Assembly (NCBI RefSeq): GCF_019795295.1
Contig: NZ_JAIMCG010000006.1
Location: forward strand, 124,001-188,000
DNA length: 64,000 bases
Source of the DNA: Cupriavidus sp. AU9028
Lineage (GTDB): Bacteria > Pseudomonadota > Gammaproteobacteria > Burkholderiales > Burkholderiaceae
Direction: 5' to 3'
Shown here: positions 51,139 through 61,396 of the stretch, one piece after another
Numbering within the stretch: the stretch's first letter is position 1
Layout: each line of letters starts with the position of its first letter
Position numbers and translations under genes: made by a program
Notes under the pieces: model-generated
Told to the model about the DNA's origin: nothing
The model's database searches: none
The model's input: the letters and a program-made list of their open reading frames with translations, nothing else

Positions 51139-51936
51139 CTAGCGGCTCAGGTCAAGCGCGGTGCTGACCACGGGTGCAAAGGCGGCGCTGGCGGCGTCGA
51201 AATCCCACCGCTGGACCCGGCACTGCGCCAGACCGTCCCGGATGCGGTGTTCGACGACGTTGACCGAGTTCGGGATCGACGATCGCACCCGGTGGGAGAC
51301 GGCGGTACCGGCCTGTATCGCCCATGCACGACGCGAAGAGGGTCCGGACAAGGGCACGACATAGGGAAGGTGAATGTGTCCGCCAAGGACAACATCCATG
51401 CCGGCGTCCACCCATGCCGCCACGGCCGCGTCCCGGCCGATGAGAAGGTTGCTGGTATCGGATTCCACGATCGCCCGCACCGGCTGATGCACGACCACCA
51501 CGCGCAATTGCTCGTCGCCCGCTTGCCGCAGGCGCGCGCAGACCCGTTCGATCTGGGCGGGCGACACCACGCCGTTCTTGTGCCGCGACGGCCTGGTGGT
51601 GTTCACCCCGATGGCAAGCACCCGCTCATTGCTGAAGACCGGTTCGAGCGCGGCGCCCAGCGCGCGCTTGAAGCCGCCGTAGGGTGTGAAGATGCGGGCC
51701 GCCACATTGAAAAGCGGAATGTCGTGATTGCCCGGGATGACGAGAGTCGGCACGGCAAGACCGGCCAGAAATGCCCTTGCCGCCGAGAACTGCCCCCTTC
51801 TCGCTCGCTGGGTCACGTCGCCCGACAGCACCACCAGATCCGGCGCCAGGCTCCGGGACAATTCGGACAGGGCGCGCACCACCGCAGGTTGTTCCGTGCC
51901 GAAATGCGTGTCGGAGATATGGAGGACGCGACTCAT
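51139..51936 (-). CDS. Metallophosphoesterase
   Basis: This is a 265-residue calcineurin-like phosphoesterase with all five metal motifs: VLHISDTHFGTEQ, LVVLSGDVTQRAR, LVIPGNHDIPLFN, VVVHQPVRAIV and VLGGHIHLPYVVP. It has no signal peptide, so it is cytoplasmic. The start at 51936 overlaps the stop of the lipid-kinase-like gene by 4 bp. That coupling, rather than sequence, suggests a role in phospholipid or other phosphodiester turnover. It is not closely similar to the GpdQ-like enzyme at 46931. The exact substrate is unknown. Confidence 0.9.
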   Translation of the reverse strand: MSRVLHISDTHFGTEQPAVVRALSELSRSLAPDLVVLSGDVTQRARRGQFSAARAFLAGLAVPTLVIPGNHDIPLFNVAARIFTPYGGFKRALGAALEPVFSNERVLAIGVNTTRPSRHKNGVVSPAQIERVCARLRQAGDEQLRVVVVHQPVRAIVESDTSNLLIGRDAAVAAWVDAGMDVVLGGHIHLPYVVPLSGPSSRRAWAIQAGTAVSHRVRSSIPNSVNVVEHRIRDGLAQCRVQRWDFDAASAAFAPVVSTALDLSR

Positions 51937-52931
51937 GAGCGATCCAGACGGCTCGTGTCTCGCGGGATCAGCAACTGCAGGCGCTTCGGGGAGACCGAGA
52001 ATTGCAGCGGCGTGCGAGCCCAGGAGATTTCGCCGTCCATCGCCACCTTGATGCGCCGCCGGCCACGAACACGCACGGTCAAGCTCTCGAAGGCGAAGCT
52101 GACGACCCGGGAGGCATCGCCCAGCCGTCCCATGGCGCCCATCAACAGCAGTCCGTAAAGCGCCAGCGTGCCGACGGGCTTCGCTGCCATCGCCACCAGC
52201 CGGTCTTCCTGCAAATGAACGGCCTCGTCGATGCCGATCTGTTCGAGCTGCAGGCTGTTGTTGCCAACCACGAGGGTGGGCGTGCGCATGATCCGCATCT
52301 GTCCCTGCGACAGCAGCTCGAGCGTCAGCTGGGCAGGCGTGCGCATCAGGGTAATCAGTGCCGAGATCAGCGCCACCCAGCGGCGCCTGCCCAGCATCTG
52401 CTTGTAGACCTCGCGGTCTTCCAGCAGCTGGGGATACAGCCCCAGGCTCGCGTTGACAAGGAACGGACGGCCGTCCAGCAGGCCGACTTGTACCGGTTCG
52501 ATGCGCGCATCGAGCAGACTGGCCACGGCCTCCTCGGTCTCCCGCGAGATGCCGTAGGTGCGGCCGAAGTAGTTGAAGGTGCCGCGGGGCAGGATGCCGA
52601 ACGGCAGCCCGGTGGGCAGGACGGCTGCCGCCACCGCGTTCAAGGTACCGTCGCCGCCGGCGGCGACGACCACGCCGTTCACCGCCGCTGCGCGCTCCAC
52701 CGCCATCGACGCGACCTGCGGCAGGCGGCTGGGTTGGTCCACCACGAAGAGGGTGTAGGCCCGTCCGGCCTCGCTTAGCCGCTCCTCGATAATCCTGCGC
52801 GTCTGCTCGGCATCGCCGCTGCCGGAGCCGCCGTTGAAGACGATGAAGAACGGCGCATCCCCGGACAGGGGTACCGGAGGCTCGGGATGCGAAGGCTCGT
52901 CGACGTTGGGCATGGGCACAAAGATACCCAT
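51933..52931 (-). CDS. Diacylglycerol-kinase-family lipid kinase (YegS-like)
   Basis: This is a protein of about 332 residues in the DAGK catalytic family. FFIVFNGGSGSGDAEQTRRI is the N-terminal nucleotide segment and VVVAAGGDGTLNAVAAAVLP the GGDGT signature. The lid region LPFGILPRGTFNYFGRTYGI follows, and the C-terminal beta domain ends with RRRIKVAMDGEISWARTPLQ. Such enzymes phosphorylate diacylglycerol or related lipids at the inner membrane. Two starts are possible, 52931 and 52913; neither has a good ribosome site. The frame stays open upstream through GC-rich repeats, which should not be counted as coding. It overlaps the metallophosphoesterase gene downstream. Confidence 0.9.
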   Translation of the reverse strand: MGIFVPMPNVDEPSHPEPPVPLSGDAPFFIVFNGGSGSGDAEQTRRIIEERLSEAGRAYTLFVVDQPSRLPQVASMAVERAAAVNGVVVAAGGDGTLNAVAAAVLPTGLPFGILPRGTFNYFGRTYGISRETEEAVASLLDARIEPVQVGLLDGRPFLVNASLGLYPQLLEDREVYKQMLGRRRWVALISALITLMRTPAQLTLELLSQGQMRIMRTPTLVVGNNSLQLEQIGIDEAVHLQEDRLVAMAAKPVGTLALYGLLLMGAMGRLGDASRVVSFAFESLTVRVRGRRRIKVAMDGEISWARTPLQFSVSPKRLQLLIPRDTSRLDRS

Positions 52932-53038
52932 ACCCGTGAGACAAGACAACCGTGCTTGGCCGTCAGCGGAACGCTGACGGATCGGACCGCTCCAGCGGCG
53001 CGACGCACGCAGGCACCGCCATCGGTGGCAACCCCTGC

Positions 53039-53275
53039 GGTCGTCCCCGCGGACGCGGGGATCCCGCGGCTTGCATCGCCGATATCGCCAGGACAAAAGA
53101 CGCTGGGTCCCCGCCTGCGCGGGGACGACGGACTTTGGGCCCCTTCTGCTTGTGCCCGCCCCCTGCAAAAGACGCTGGGTCCCCGCCTGCGCGGGGACGA
53201 CGGATTTGGGCCCCGTCTGCTTTTGCGCGCCCCCCCTGCCGTCGTCCCCGCGAAGGCGGGGACCCAGCGGCTTGC
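53039..53275. repeat. Four copies of a GC-rich palindromic repeat, mirror-image layout
   Basis: A short self-complementary unit of about 35 bp, core GTCCCCGC-N4-GCGGGGAC followed by GACGG, occurs four times between the lipid-kinase gene and the large membrane-protein gene. Copies at 53098-53131 and 53170-53204 are direct and form a 72-bp tandem unit that also includes TTTGGGCCCC. The outer copies (53039-53074 and 53241-53275) are inverted. Each core can form an 8-bp hairpin. This is a REP-like intergenic element of the kind common in Burkholderiaceae; it lacks the uniform repeats and variable spacers of a CRISPR array. The rest of the 539-bp gap between the two genes shows nothing else. Confidence 0.8.
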
Positions 53276-53470
53276 TTCCAGGGGATGCGGTCGAGGACTC
53301 CATGGACTCCGCAACCCGGTGCTCGCAATTCGAGAGGAGTGTCCTACTCTAGGACTTGCGCGCGTGCCGAAATTGCCATACGTCCGCCGCGAATAGCCAT
53401 TGTTATTGTTTTCCCGGCAAGTATCTGGAAGCCAACTGCCCGGCGCAGCGTGCATATTCGTCCGCCTCGG

Positions 53471-56371
53471 ATGACCGCTGACCCTATGACAGACCAAAGA
53501 CGCCGCCGCCCATCCTTGTCGAGGATCGGGCTGGCCATGGCCACGTTCGCCATGGTATTCGCATGCCAGATTGCCGCCTCGCCTGCGGTTCACCGGAAGG
53601 CGCTTCTGACAGCCGCAGCGGTGGCGTTCCTGGCGGGAATCTCGGTTGGCCTCTGGAAGCGCAATCGCCGCCCGGGCCGCTTCGCCATCCTGTGCGCCGC
53701 TCCAAGCGCGCTGTTCATCGCACTATCCATTTCCGTTCCGCCGGCGGCCTTCCCCGGGATCGAAATCAGCATCGAGCCGGACAGCCGGGCGTCCCAACCT
53801 GCGCGGCTTGTCCTCCAGCTGCTGTCCACACCGTACGCAGGCATGCGGCAGTTCCAGGGCAACGATTGGCACAAGCAGGGCGACGAGTATGTTGCGACGG
53901 CCCCGAATCCCGGCCCATTGACATACCGTGGCACGTGGGCACCGCTCTCCAGGATTCGAGTCGCGGCGATCGACGGCGACTCGAATATCACCATTCGGAT
54001 TGGCGACGAGAGCCATCGCGGCGTTGTCGGCGACGGCCGCTTTGCAGAGGCTCTACTTCCGGAAGGCTCTCCGGGATGGAAAAGCGGACTTCAGCGACTG
54101 CTCGCCGGCTTGGCCGTCGCCCTGGCCATCCTGACTGCATTGCAGTACGCCGCTTCGCTCCCGGGTGCGACCGCTACAGTGTTCTCGCTGTCGATCCTCG
54201 TTGCATCCCTTGCATACTGGCATGTCGGTGACCGGAGCCATGCGGGCGCACTCGAACTGGTCGGCTTCGGCGCTTCCGGAAAGCCGGCAATACTGGAACT
54301 CGATGCAGGGGGCGGCTTCACCCAGGCTCTGACTTCGAACTTGACGACAGGAAGCGTCGCGCTGCGCCACTTCACGCTGGAGCACGCCGATGATTGGCAG
54401 CTGCAGGCCATTGGAGGGACGCTGTCTCCGTTGCATGGCCGAGCGGCGCGGTCGTCGCCCATCATTGGTGGCACCACGGCCCACTGCTCCTTCGTGGCCA
54501 GCAAATTCTGCCTGTATGAGCTGACGCTTGCCGCGCCCAGCGCCTCGATAGCGATGCTCCATGCGGGAGGGGTTCAGGAAGTGCCCCTCCCCGAGGCTTC
54601 GCCTGGCGCAGAACGGCTCTTCCTGCTGGCCGAGCGCGTTGGCGACGGCGTATCGATCTACACGAGCCGGGCAACCATCAGTCTGTCCCCGTGGGACAGG
54701 CACTCTGGCTGGGTTTCCCGTGTCCGCCTGGAGGACGAGAACGGAAAGCCGATAGCGAAAGTTGTCAGGGTGGATCCGGATTCGGGATCGTACGTCGTCG
54801 GCCCTCCCATGCAGGGCGACGGCTCGCTGCAGGTACCTCCCCTGCAGCGGACGCAAACCACCGTCATCAAGGCGATGGCGATCCTCGCAGCCGCACTGTG
54901 CGCGGGCGCGGTCATTCTGATCGCCTGCCTTTGCCGGACGGTCCTTTCGTTGCGCGATGCGTATTCGCAGGGCCGGCGCGCTCCGGTTCTGCTCTGCTGC
55001 GGGTCGGTCGTCTTCGTTCTCTCCGTGGCGGCAGTCGCCGGCTGGCCGGCGATCATCAACTGGGACGGCTTTCATCCCTATATCTACGCACAAACGGGAA
55101 CACTCGATCTCTGGTACGGCCTTGGATACCCTCTGGTTGTCGGGGCGTTCCTGATGCTCGGCCCGCCGTGGATTATCAGCCTGTATTCGCTCCTGCTTAC
55201 CGGCACGCTATTGTTGACAGTCGCATCGTGGTCGCTCCGGTCGGGCAAGACGCTGGCAGCCTGGATACCGGTGATCGTGCTGGTTGCATGGTTGCCGTTC
55301 AGCAGCATCATGATCGGCACCATGATGCACCTTCGCGACACCATGAACGGCCTTCTTCTCGCCGTCTACTACGTCGCCGCTTTTCGCCTGGCGCTGACAT
55401 GGCGGCAGCATTCGGCGTCGGGTCGGGCGCTGTGGGCCGCCGGCATCGTGACGCTCGGTGCGCTGCTGTCATTGTTTCGCGCCGACAATATTCCAAGCCT
55501 CGGCCTGGTCATCGTGATACTGGTCCCACTGGCGGCAGGGGTGTCGCGGCGCACCATGCTCGCCACCGTGCTCGGAATCGGGCTGGCCGGCGCAATCCTG
55601 GCGGGGTCCGGAAGCGTGGTGGAGAGAGTGCTGCTACCCGGACAAACGGTCGTCGCAGCGGAGAAGGACAACTACAAGGCGGCGGCCATGGTCAATCCGC
55701 TGACCGGCATCCTGTCCCACGGCGCGGCGCTGCCGGAGGCGCTGCAAGAGCGGCTGTTCTCGTCGCTGGATCGGGTCATGGATGCGCGGTACGCGATCAG
55801 CCACTGGTCCCCGTACCATATTTTCTATTGGCACGACACCTCCGGCTCCCGGCAAAAGCCGGGCAACGCGGAACTTGCCGCACTGCGGTCCCTGTATCTC
55901 GAACTGATGGTGAAAGAGCCGCTCCTGTTCCTGCGGCTCAGGACCGCGACGTTCGGCGGGTTGATCGGTCATCCCTGGTACCGCCTGGACGCCTATCCGC
56001 CGCTGGACTACATGGATGACTGGCTCGCATCGTCCAGCCCCGAACAGATCCGGGTAAGAGAACTCTACGGATTTTCAGGTCGTGGGCATCCGTTCCCGGC
56101 GGTAACGGCATTCGCCGAAACGCTGGCGAAAAAGACCATGAGCCATCTTCCTCAGCTCATCGTCCTGATCATTGCCCTTCCCTTCTACCGACGGTGCCCG
56201 ATAGCGGCGACGATCGCGCTTGCCGTGCTGGCGCGAACGGCGATCTTCTACCTGTTTGCCCCGGCTGCAATCTACCTGTACCTGTATGACGTCCACCTGG
56301 CAGGGCTGCTGATGCCGATGTTGCTCGCCGTGGAGCATGCCTATCGCGAGCAACACGGCCGCGCGCCGTAG
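53471..56371 (+). CDS. Large multispanning membrane protein, function unknown
   Basis: This is a 966-residue protein. Two or three helices near the N-terminus (IGLAMATFAMVFACQIAAS, LLTAAAVAFLAGISVGLWK) precede two soluble, beta-rich, probably periplasmic stretches (about 90-190 and 245-455). The C-terminal half has about ten helices. Charged motifs after the helices include SSIMIGTMMHLRDTMNGLLL and SLFRADNIPS. Such architecture resembles GT-C-type glycosyltransferases or polysaccharide-assembly proteins, but I see no defining D/E-rich first loop, so no function is assigned. The start could be the ATG at 53471 or 53486. The much longer frame upstream crosses the GC-rich repeats and is not coding. 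No neighbouring polysaccharide genes are present. Confidence 0.75.
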   Translation: MTADPMTDQRRRRPSLSRIGLAMATFAMVFACQIAASPAVHRKALLTAAAVAFLAGISVGLWKRNRRPGRFAILCAAPSALFIALSISVPPAAFPGIEISIEPDSRASQPARLVLQLLSTPYAGMRQFQGNDWHKQGDEYVATAPNPGPLTYRGTWAPLSRIRVAAIDGDSNITIRIGDESHRGVVGDGRFAEALLPEGSPGWKSGLQRLLAGLAVALAILTALQYAASLPGATATVFSLSILVASLAYWHVGDRSHAGALELVGFGASGKPAILELDAGGGFTQALTSNLTTGSVALRHFTLEHADDWQLQAIGGTLSPLHGRAARSSPIIGGTTAHCSFVASKFCLYELTLAAPSASIAMLHAGGVQEVPLPEASPGAERLFLLAERVGDGVSIYTSRATISLSPWDRHSGWVSRVRLEDENGKPIAKVVRVDPDSGSYVVGPPMQGDGSLQVPPLQRTQTTVIKAMAILAAALCAGAVILIACLCRTVLSLRDAYSQGRRAPVLLCCGSVVFVLSVAAVAGWPAIINWDGFHPYIYAQTGTLDLWYGLGYPLVVGAFLMLGPPWIISLYSLLLTGTLLLTVASWSLRSGKTLAAWIPVIVLVAWLPFSSIMIGTMMHLRDTMNGLLLAVYYVAAFRLALTWRQHSASGRALWAAGIVTLGALLSLFRADNIPSLGLVIVILVPLAAGVSRRTMLATVLGIGLAGAILAGSGSVVERVLLPGQTVVAAEKDNYKAAAMVNPLTGILSHGAALPEALQERLFSSLDRVMDARYAISHWSPYHIFYWHDTSGSRQKPGNAELAALRSLYLELMVKEPLLFLRLRTATFGGLIGHPWYRLDAYPPLDYMDDWLASSSPEQIRVRELYGFSGRGHPFPAVTAFAETLAKKTMSHLPQLIVLIIALPFYRRCPIAATIALAVLARTAIFYLFAPAAIYLYLYDVHLAGLLMPMLLAVEHAYREQHGRAP

Positions 56372-56420
56372 TCGCTGGCCATCGGCCAGGGCGACATGGC
56401 GGCACCCGGGGACCGGCGCG

Positions 56421-56942
56421 CTACACGGGCAGCCGCGCCGCCGTATCCATGGCCCCCATGCTTATCGCCAGCGCCCGCGCGGTCATGCCGGCCGAGTCCC
56501 TGACATTCGGGTCGGCGCCCGCGGCCAGCAGCATCTCCAGGATCTCCACCCGGTTGAACATCGCCGCGAACATCAGCGCCGTGCGTCCGTCCGGACCGGC
56601 GTCCGCCACGCTGGCCCCATGGTCCAGCAGCAGACGCACGATGGCGGTATCTCCCTTGAATGCGACCCCGTCCAGCGGCGACTGGCCCCGGTCGTTGCGC
56701 AGCGCGGGGTCGGCGCCATGAGATAGCAGCAGCGCCGCGGTGGCGGCGTGCCCGTGGTAGCAGGCCAGCATCAGCAGGCTGTCGCCGTTCTGGTTGCGCA
56801 GGTTGGGCGGCAGGCCATGCTCCAGCAGCGGTCGCAGTGGTTCGCTTTCGCCGGCCCGCACCAGAGCGAAGACCCGCTGCACCTGCGCCAGCGTGTCGTC
56901 GTCCAGCACGGGCCTGCCCTGGCTATCGCGATCCGGCTGCAT
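56421..56942 (-). CDS. Ankyrin-repeat protein, catalase partner (AnkB-like)
   Basis: This is a 173-residue protein with about four ankyrin repeats: NQNGDSLLMLACYHGHAATA, NDRGQSPLDGVAFKGDTAIV, GPDGRTALMFAAMFNRVEIL, and a final NVRDSAGMTARALAIS. Its ATG directly follows the catalase TAA (TAAATG), so translation is coupled. In Pseudomonas an ankyrin protein encoded next to catalase is needed for full catalase activity, perhaps helping heme loading or antioxidant protection. The same role is likely here. It has no obvious signal peptide, so it should be cytoplasmic. Confidence 0.9.
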   Translation of the reverse strand: MQPDRDSQGRPVLDDDTLAQVQRVFALVRAGESEPLRPLLEHGLPPNLRNQNGDSLLMLACYHGHAATAALLLSHGADPALRNDRGQSPLDGVAFKGDTAIVRLLLDHGASVADAGPDGRTALMFAAMFNRVEILEMLLAAGADPNVRDSAGMTARALAISMGAMDTAARLPV

Positions 56943-58547
<1,605 letters not shown>

Positions 58548-58608
58548 GGCGGAACCTCTTTGTAGGGATGTGATGAGTCATGCCCGCAGACGCAGCGCGA
58601 CAAAGAGG
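58548..58608 (-). promoter_or_regulatory. Catalase leader hairpin covering the ribosome-binding site
   Basis: On the minus strand the leader contains CCTCTTTGT (58600-58608) and, 36 nt later, ACAAAGAGG (58555-58563), which is the Shine-Dalgarno region seven bases before the catalase ATG. The two are exact 9-bp complements, so folding would hide the ribosome site. This may be a translational switch. Whether the mRNA starts upstream of the first arm is not known. Confidence 0.5.
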
Positions 58609-58701
58609 TCGTAGCCGTCAACACGCAAGGCCCGGGGCGCGTTCTGGATGCTTGACGCAAGATGCAGGCCCGGCCGGCGCATAGGTCACAGGCGGGAAAA
58701 T

Positions 58702-59556
58702 TCAAAGTCGGAAATGCCGATGCATTGCCTCGGCGAGCAGATCGACTGCCTCATCGGTCCGTGACGACGCGGACCGGAGAAAGACCACCTCGTGCGGCGG
58801 AATGGCGGGCAGACCGTCGAGGATCTGCATGTCGGCCGTGACGCGGACCCGGTCGATCAGGCTGACCGCGAGCCCCGCCTCGACGCAGGCCTGCACGGCC
58901 TGGCTGGACGGGCTGTCCAGTACGACGCGCCATCGGCGGCCGCTGCGGCTGAGGGACTCCAGCATCGCGTCCCGATAGGGGCAGTCCGCTGCGTACAACG
59001 CCAGCGGCAGCGGATCGGCACTGCCGATCCTTGCCGTGGCGGCCCCGACCCAGACCGGGATGGTGGTGGCCACCCCCTCCGGACCCTGGCGCGGCCGCCG
59101 CTGCGGCTGCGCCACCAGGGCGGCCTGCAGCTTGCCGCGCTGGACCTGATCGCGCAGCGTGTAGCTGGGAGAGGTACGCACCTCCAGGACGACATTGGGC
59201 CAGGCAGCGGTGAAGACAGGCAGGATGTCCCGGATGACGTGCGCCGCGTATTCGTCCGGCACACCGAGCCGGATCCTGCCGGCCAGGCGCGTGCCGTGCA
59301 GCTCGGCGAGGACGCGGTCGTGGGTGGACAGCAGGTCCGCGGTGGTGGCCAGCAGCCGCCTTCCCAACGCCGTAAGCGCGACGGACTGGTTGTCGCGCTC
59401 GAACAGCCGGCCGCCGGCGACGGCTTCCAGTTTCTGGACTTGCGTGCTGATGGCGGCAGGACTCTTGTGCAGCAGTTCGGCGGCCGCCTTGAAGCGGCCG
59501 CTGCGCGCCACGGTATGAAAAGTGCGGACCAGTTCGATATCGAGGACGGCGCTCAT
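58702..59556 (-). CDS. LysR-family transcriptional regulator
   Basis: This is a 284-residue regulator. The N-terminal winged helix reads LVRTFHTVARSGRFKAAAEL, then LHKSPAAISTQVQKLEAVAG and RLFERDNQSVALTALGRRLL. The effector domain follows (IRLGVPDEYAAHVIRDILPV). It is divergent from an EamA-type exporter gene across a 75-bp gap that holds an inverted repeat, the typical LysR arrangement for control of the neighbour. It lies 154 bp upstream of the catalase gene on the same strand. The effector is unknown. Confidence 0.93.
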   Translation of the reverse strand: MSAVLDIELVRTFHTVARSGRFKAAAELLHKSPAAISTQVQKLEAVAGGRLFERDNQSVALTALGRRLLATTADLLSTHDRVLAELHGTRLAGRIRLGVPDEYAAHVIRDILPVFTAAWPNVVLEVRTSPSYTLRDQVQRGKLQAALVAQPQRRPRQGPEGVATTIPVWVGAATARIGSADPLPLALYAADCPYRDAMLESLSRSGRRWRVVLDSPSSQAVQACVEAGLAVSLIDRVRVTADMQILDGLPAIPPHEVVFLRSASSRTDEAVDLLAEAMHRHFRL

Positions 59557-59601
59557 GGTTTCGGATTTGTGAACGACTGCTGCAGGAAGTTTTGGTTTAC
59601 G

Positions 59602-59624
59602 AGACTACACCGGTTTTGTAGTCT
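59602..59624. promoter_or_regulatory. 8-bp inverted repeat, candidate LysR site
   Basis: AGACTACA (59602-59609) and TGTAGTCT (59617-59624) are exact inverted copies with a 7-bp spacer, in the short gap between the LysR gene and the EamA gene. The symmetry and size fit a LysR recognition site and would overlap the promoter of the transporter. Confidence 0.55.
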
Positions 59625-59631
59625 GGGCACC

Positions 59632-60555
59632 ATGTCCCATTCTTCCGCACCGCCCTGCCCCGCCGCTTGCACACCGCGCGGCTGGGCAGCTACCCTGCCG
59701 CTGCCCCTGCTCGAAACCGTCCTGATCGTGACATGGAGCTCCGGCTTCGTCGGCGCGCGATTCTCGCTGGACCATGCGCCGGCCATGCTGGTGGTGTTCT
59801 GGCGCTGCGTGCTCGTGAGCCTGGTGCTGCTGCCGTTCGTCATCGCGCAGCTGCGCACGGCCTCCCGCGCTGCGCTGTTGCGCAGCGCGGCCGTCGGCCT
59901 TTTCTCGATGGGCGGCTATCTGGCCGGCGTGGTCAAGGGCATCGAGCTGGGCGTGCCGGCCGGGCTGGCGGCCCTGCTGGCCGACCTGCTTCCGCTTGGC
60001 GTGGCGTTGCTGGCCACGGTGGTGCTGCGGCAGCGGCTCCCCGCGCGGGCCTGGCTGGGTTTGGCAACAGGGGTGGCCGGCGTGGTGCTGGTCACGCACG
60101 ACGTGGTGTCGGTGGGCAAGGCGCCGTTGTGGGCCTACGGCTTGCCACTGCTGGGCATGCTGTCGCTTGCGGTCGCCACGCTGTGGCAGAAGACCACGAA
60201 GGGACCGGACGCACTGGGACTGCTGCCCAACCTGTGGATGCAGTGCCTGGTGTCGGCGCTCGCCTTCGCCGGTCTTGCCGGCATGGAAGGCAGCCTGATG
60301 CCGGTCGCCAATGCCGGCTTTGCACTCAGTGTGTTGTGGACCGCGGCGTTCTCCACGCTTGGCGGCTACGGCATCTATTGGCTTTGCCTGCGGCGGTCAA
60401 GCGCGACCCGCGTGGCCACGGTCCTGTATCTGAGCCCGGCGGTGACGATGTTGTGGGCCTGGGCCATGTTCGGCGAGCCATTGAGCTGGACGATGGCGCT
60501 AGGGGCGGCGACATCCGCGCTGGGGGTCTGGATGGTGGCGCAAAGCCGGGCCTGA
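59632..60555 (+). CDS. EamA/DMT-family transporter
   Basis: This is a 307-residue, ten-helix inner-membrane protein with two EamA repeats. The first begins ETVLIVTWSSGFVGARFSLD with the family's W-S-S-x-F motif, and the second is around PLLGMLSLAVATLWQKTTKG. The C-terminal AWAMFGEPLSWTMALGAATS is typical. Family members export amino acids or other small metabolites. The start ATG at 59632 is 8 bases after the operator; a longer frame from 58792 overlaps the LysR gene and is rejected. It is probably controlled by the divergent LysR-type gene. Confidence 0.92.
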   Translation: MSHSSAPPCPAACTPRGWAATLPLPLLETVLIVTWSSGFVGARFSLDHAPAMLVVFWRCVLVSLVLLPFVIAQLRTASRAALLRSAAVGLFSMGGYLAGVVKGIELGVPAGLAALLADLLPLGVALLATVVLRQRLPARAWLGLATGVAGVVLVTHDVVSVGKAPLWAYGLPLLGMLSLAVATLWQKTTKGPDALGLLPNLWMQCLVSALAFAGLAGMEGSLMPVANAGFALSVLWTAAFSTLGGYGIYWLCLRRSSATRVATVLYLSPAVTMLWAWAMFGEPLSWTMALGAATSALGVWMVAQSRA

Positions 60556-60679
60556 CGGCGATGCAGGGCCAGCGCTGGCATCGCTTGCGGGAAAACCGGC
60601 TAGACTTCCGCCCTTGCACGGCGCCGTGCGGCAAAGCGAGGCGCGCGCCGCTTCGTCCTCGACAACACCCTGGATTCCC

Positions 60680-61252
60680 ATGATCGACCGCAACCGACAA
60701 ATCGCCGTCGCCCTGGTGGCATTGGCGGTACTGGCCATGCTCTGGCTGGTGGGCAATGAAACCAGCCCCCTGGCCGGCGATGGCGACGCGCCAGCCACCG
60801 ACGCGTCGCAGCCCCAGGCGGTGTTTTCCCATCGCAACCTGCCCAAGGACGGTACCTTGCCGCCCGTCAGCATCGATCCTGCCCGCCCGGCCGACCGGCT
60901 GGCCGAGTACCCGGCCGACGAAATCCTGCGCGACTACCAGAAGGATGCCGATCTGGCGGCGCTCAAGTACCGTGACGACTATTTCATCGTGGAGGGCGTA
61001 GCCAGCGGGATCCGGCGCGAGGGCGAGGACCAGGTCTATCTGGAGATTCGCACCAATGAACCGGCGCTGCCTCTGCGCGCGAATCTGCAGCCACGGCAAA
61101 TCTGCGGGCCTGCTGGAAGAGTGTGCGAGGTCGAAGCACGCGCCACGATGGTCCGGCGCGGGCAGAAGGTGGCGGTGGAATGCAGCGGCGGCCAGCTCGC
61201 CGAAGGCAAGCCTCTGCTCGAAGATTGCCTGATTCGAGGGGGCGCGAACTGA
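60680..61252 (+). CDS. Exported or anchored OB-fold (tRNA_anti-like) protein
   Basis: This is a 190-residue protein. A single hydrophobic helix near residues 6-24 (QIAVALVALAVLAMLWLVGN) acts as a signal or anchor. The C-terminal part (about 95-190) reads DDYFIVEGVASGIRREGEDQ, then VYLEIRT and VRRGQKVAVECSG, and fits the small five-strand OB fold listed as tRNA_anti-like. These domains bind nucleic acid or unknown ligands; the family role is not established. The start at 60680 begins MIDRNRQ. No clear ribosome site is present. Confidence 0.7.
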   Translation: MIDRNRQIAVALVALAVLAMLWLVGNETSPLAGDGDAPATDASQPQAVFSHRNLPKDGTLPPVSIDPARPADRLAEYPADEILRDYQKDADLAALKYRDDYFIVEGVASGIRREGEDQVYLEIRTNEPALPLRANLQPRQICGPAGRVCEVEARATMVRRGQKVAVECSGGQLAEGKPLLEDCLIRGGAN

Positions 61253-61396
61253 AGCGTGCGGTCGTGGCTGTGGTACGCCCGCATCAACTGCTGCACCGAG
61301 GCGCGCGTTGCTCGGCCGTGAAAGGAATCGGAAAGCGACTTGTGGGACAGTTGGCCGGTACGCCCCCGCGCAACGGGCGGCCCGAACCGATCCCCG

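Noticed and set aside
53039-53275. Possible CRISPR array
   Set aside because: The repeats are palindromic, in mixed orientation and only four in number, with no uniform spacers and no cas genes nearby.
52952-53470. 173-codon extension of the large membrane protein and the matching extension of the lipid-kinase frame
   Set aside because: Both run through the REP-like repeats, giving repeated Gly/Arg/Pro strings that reflect the DNA repeats, not protein.
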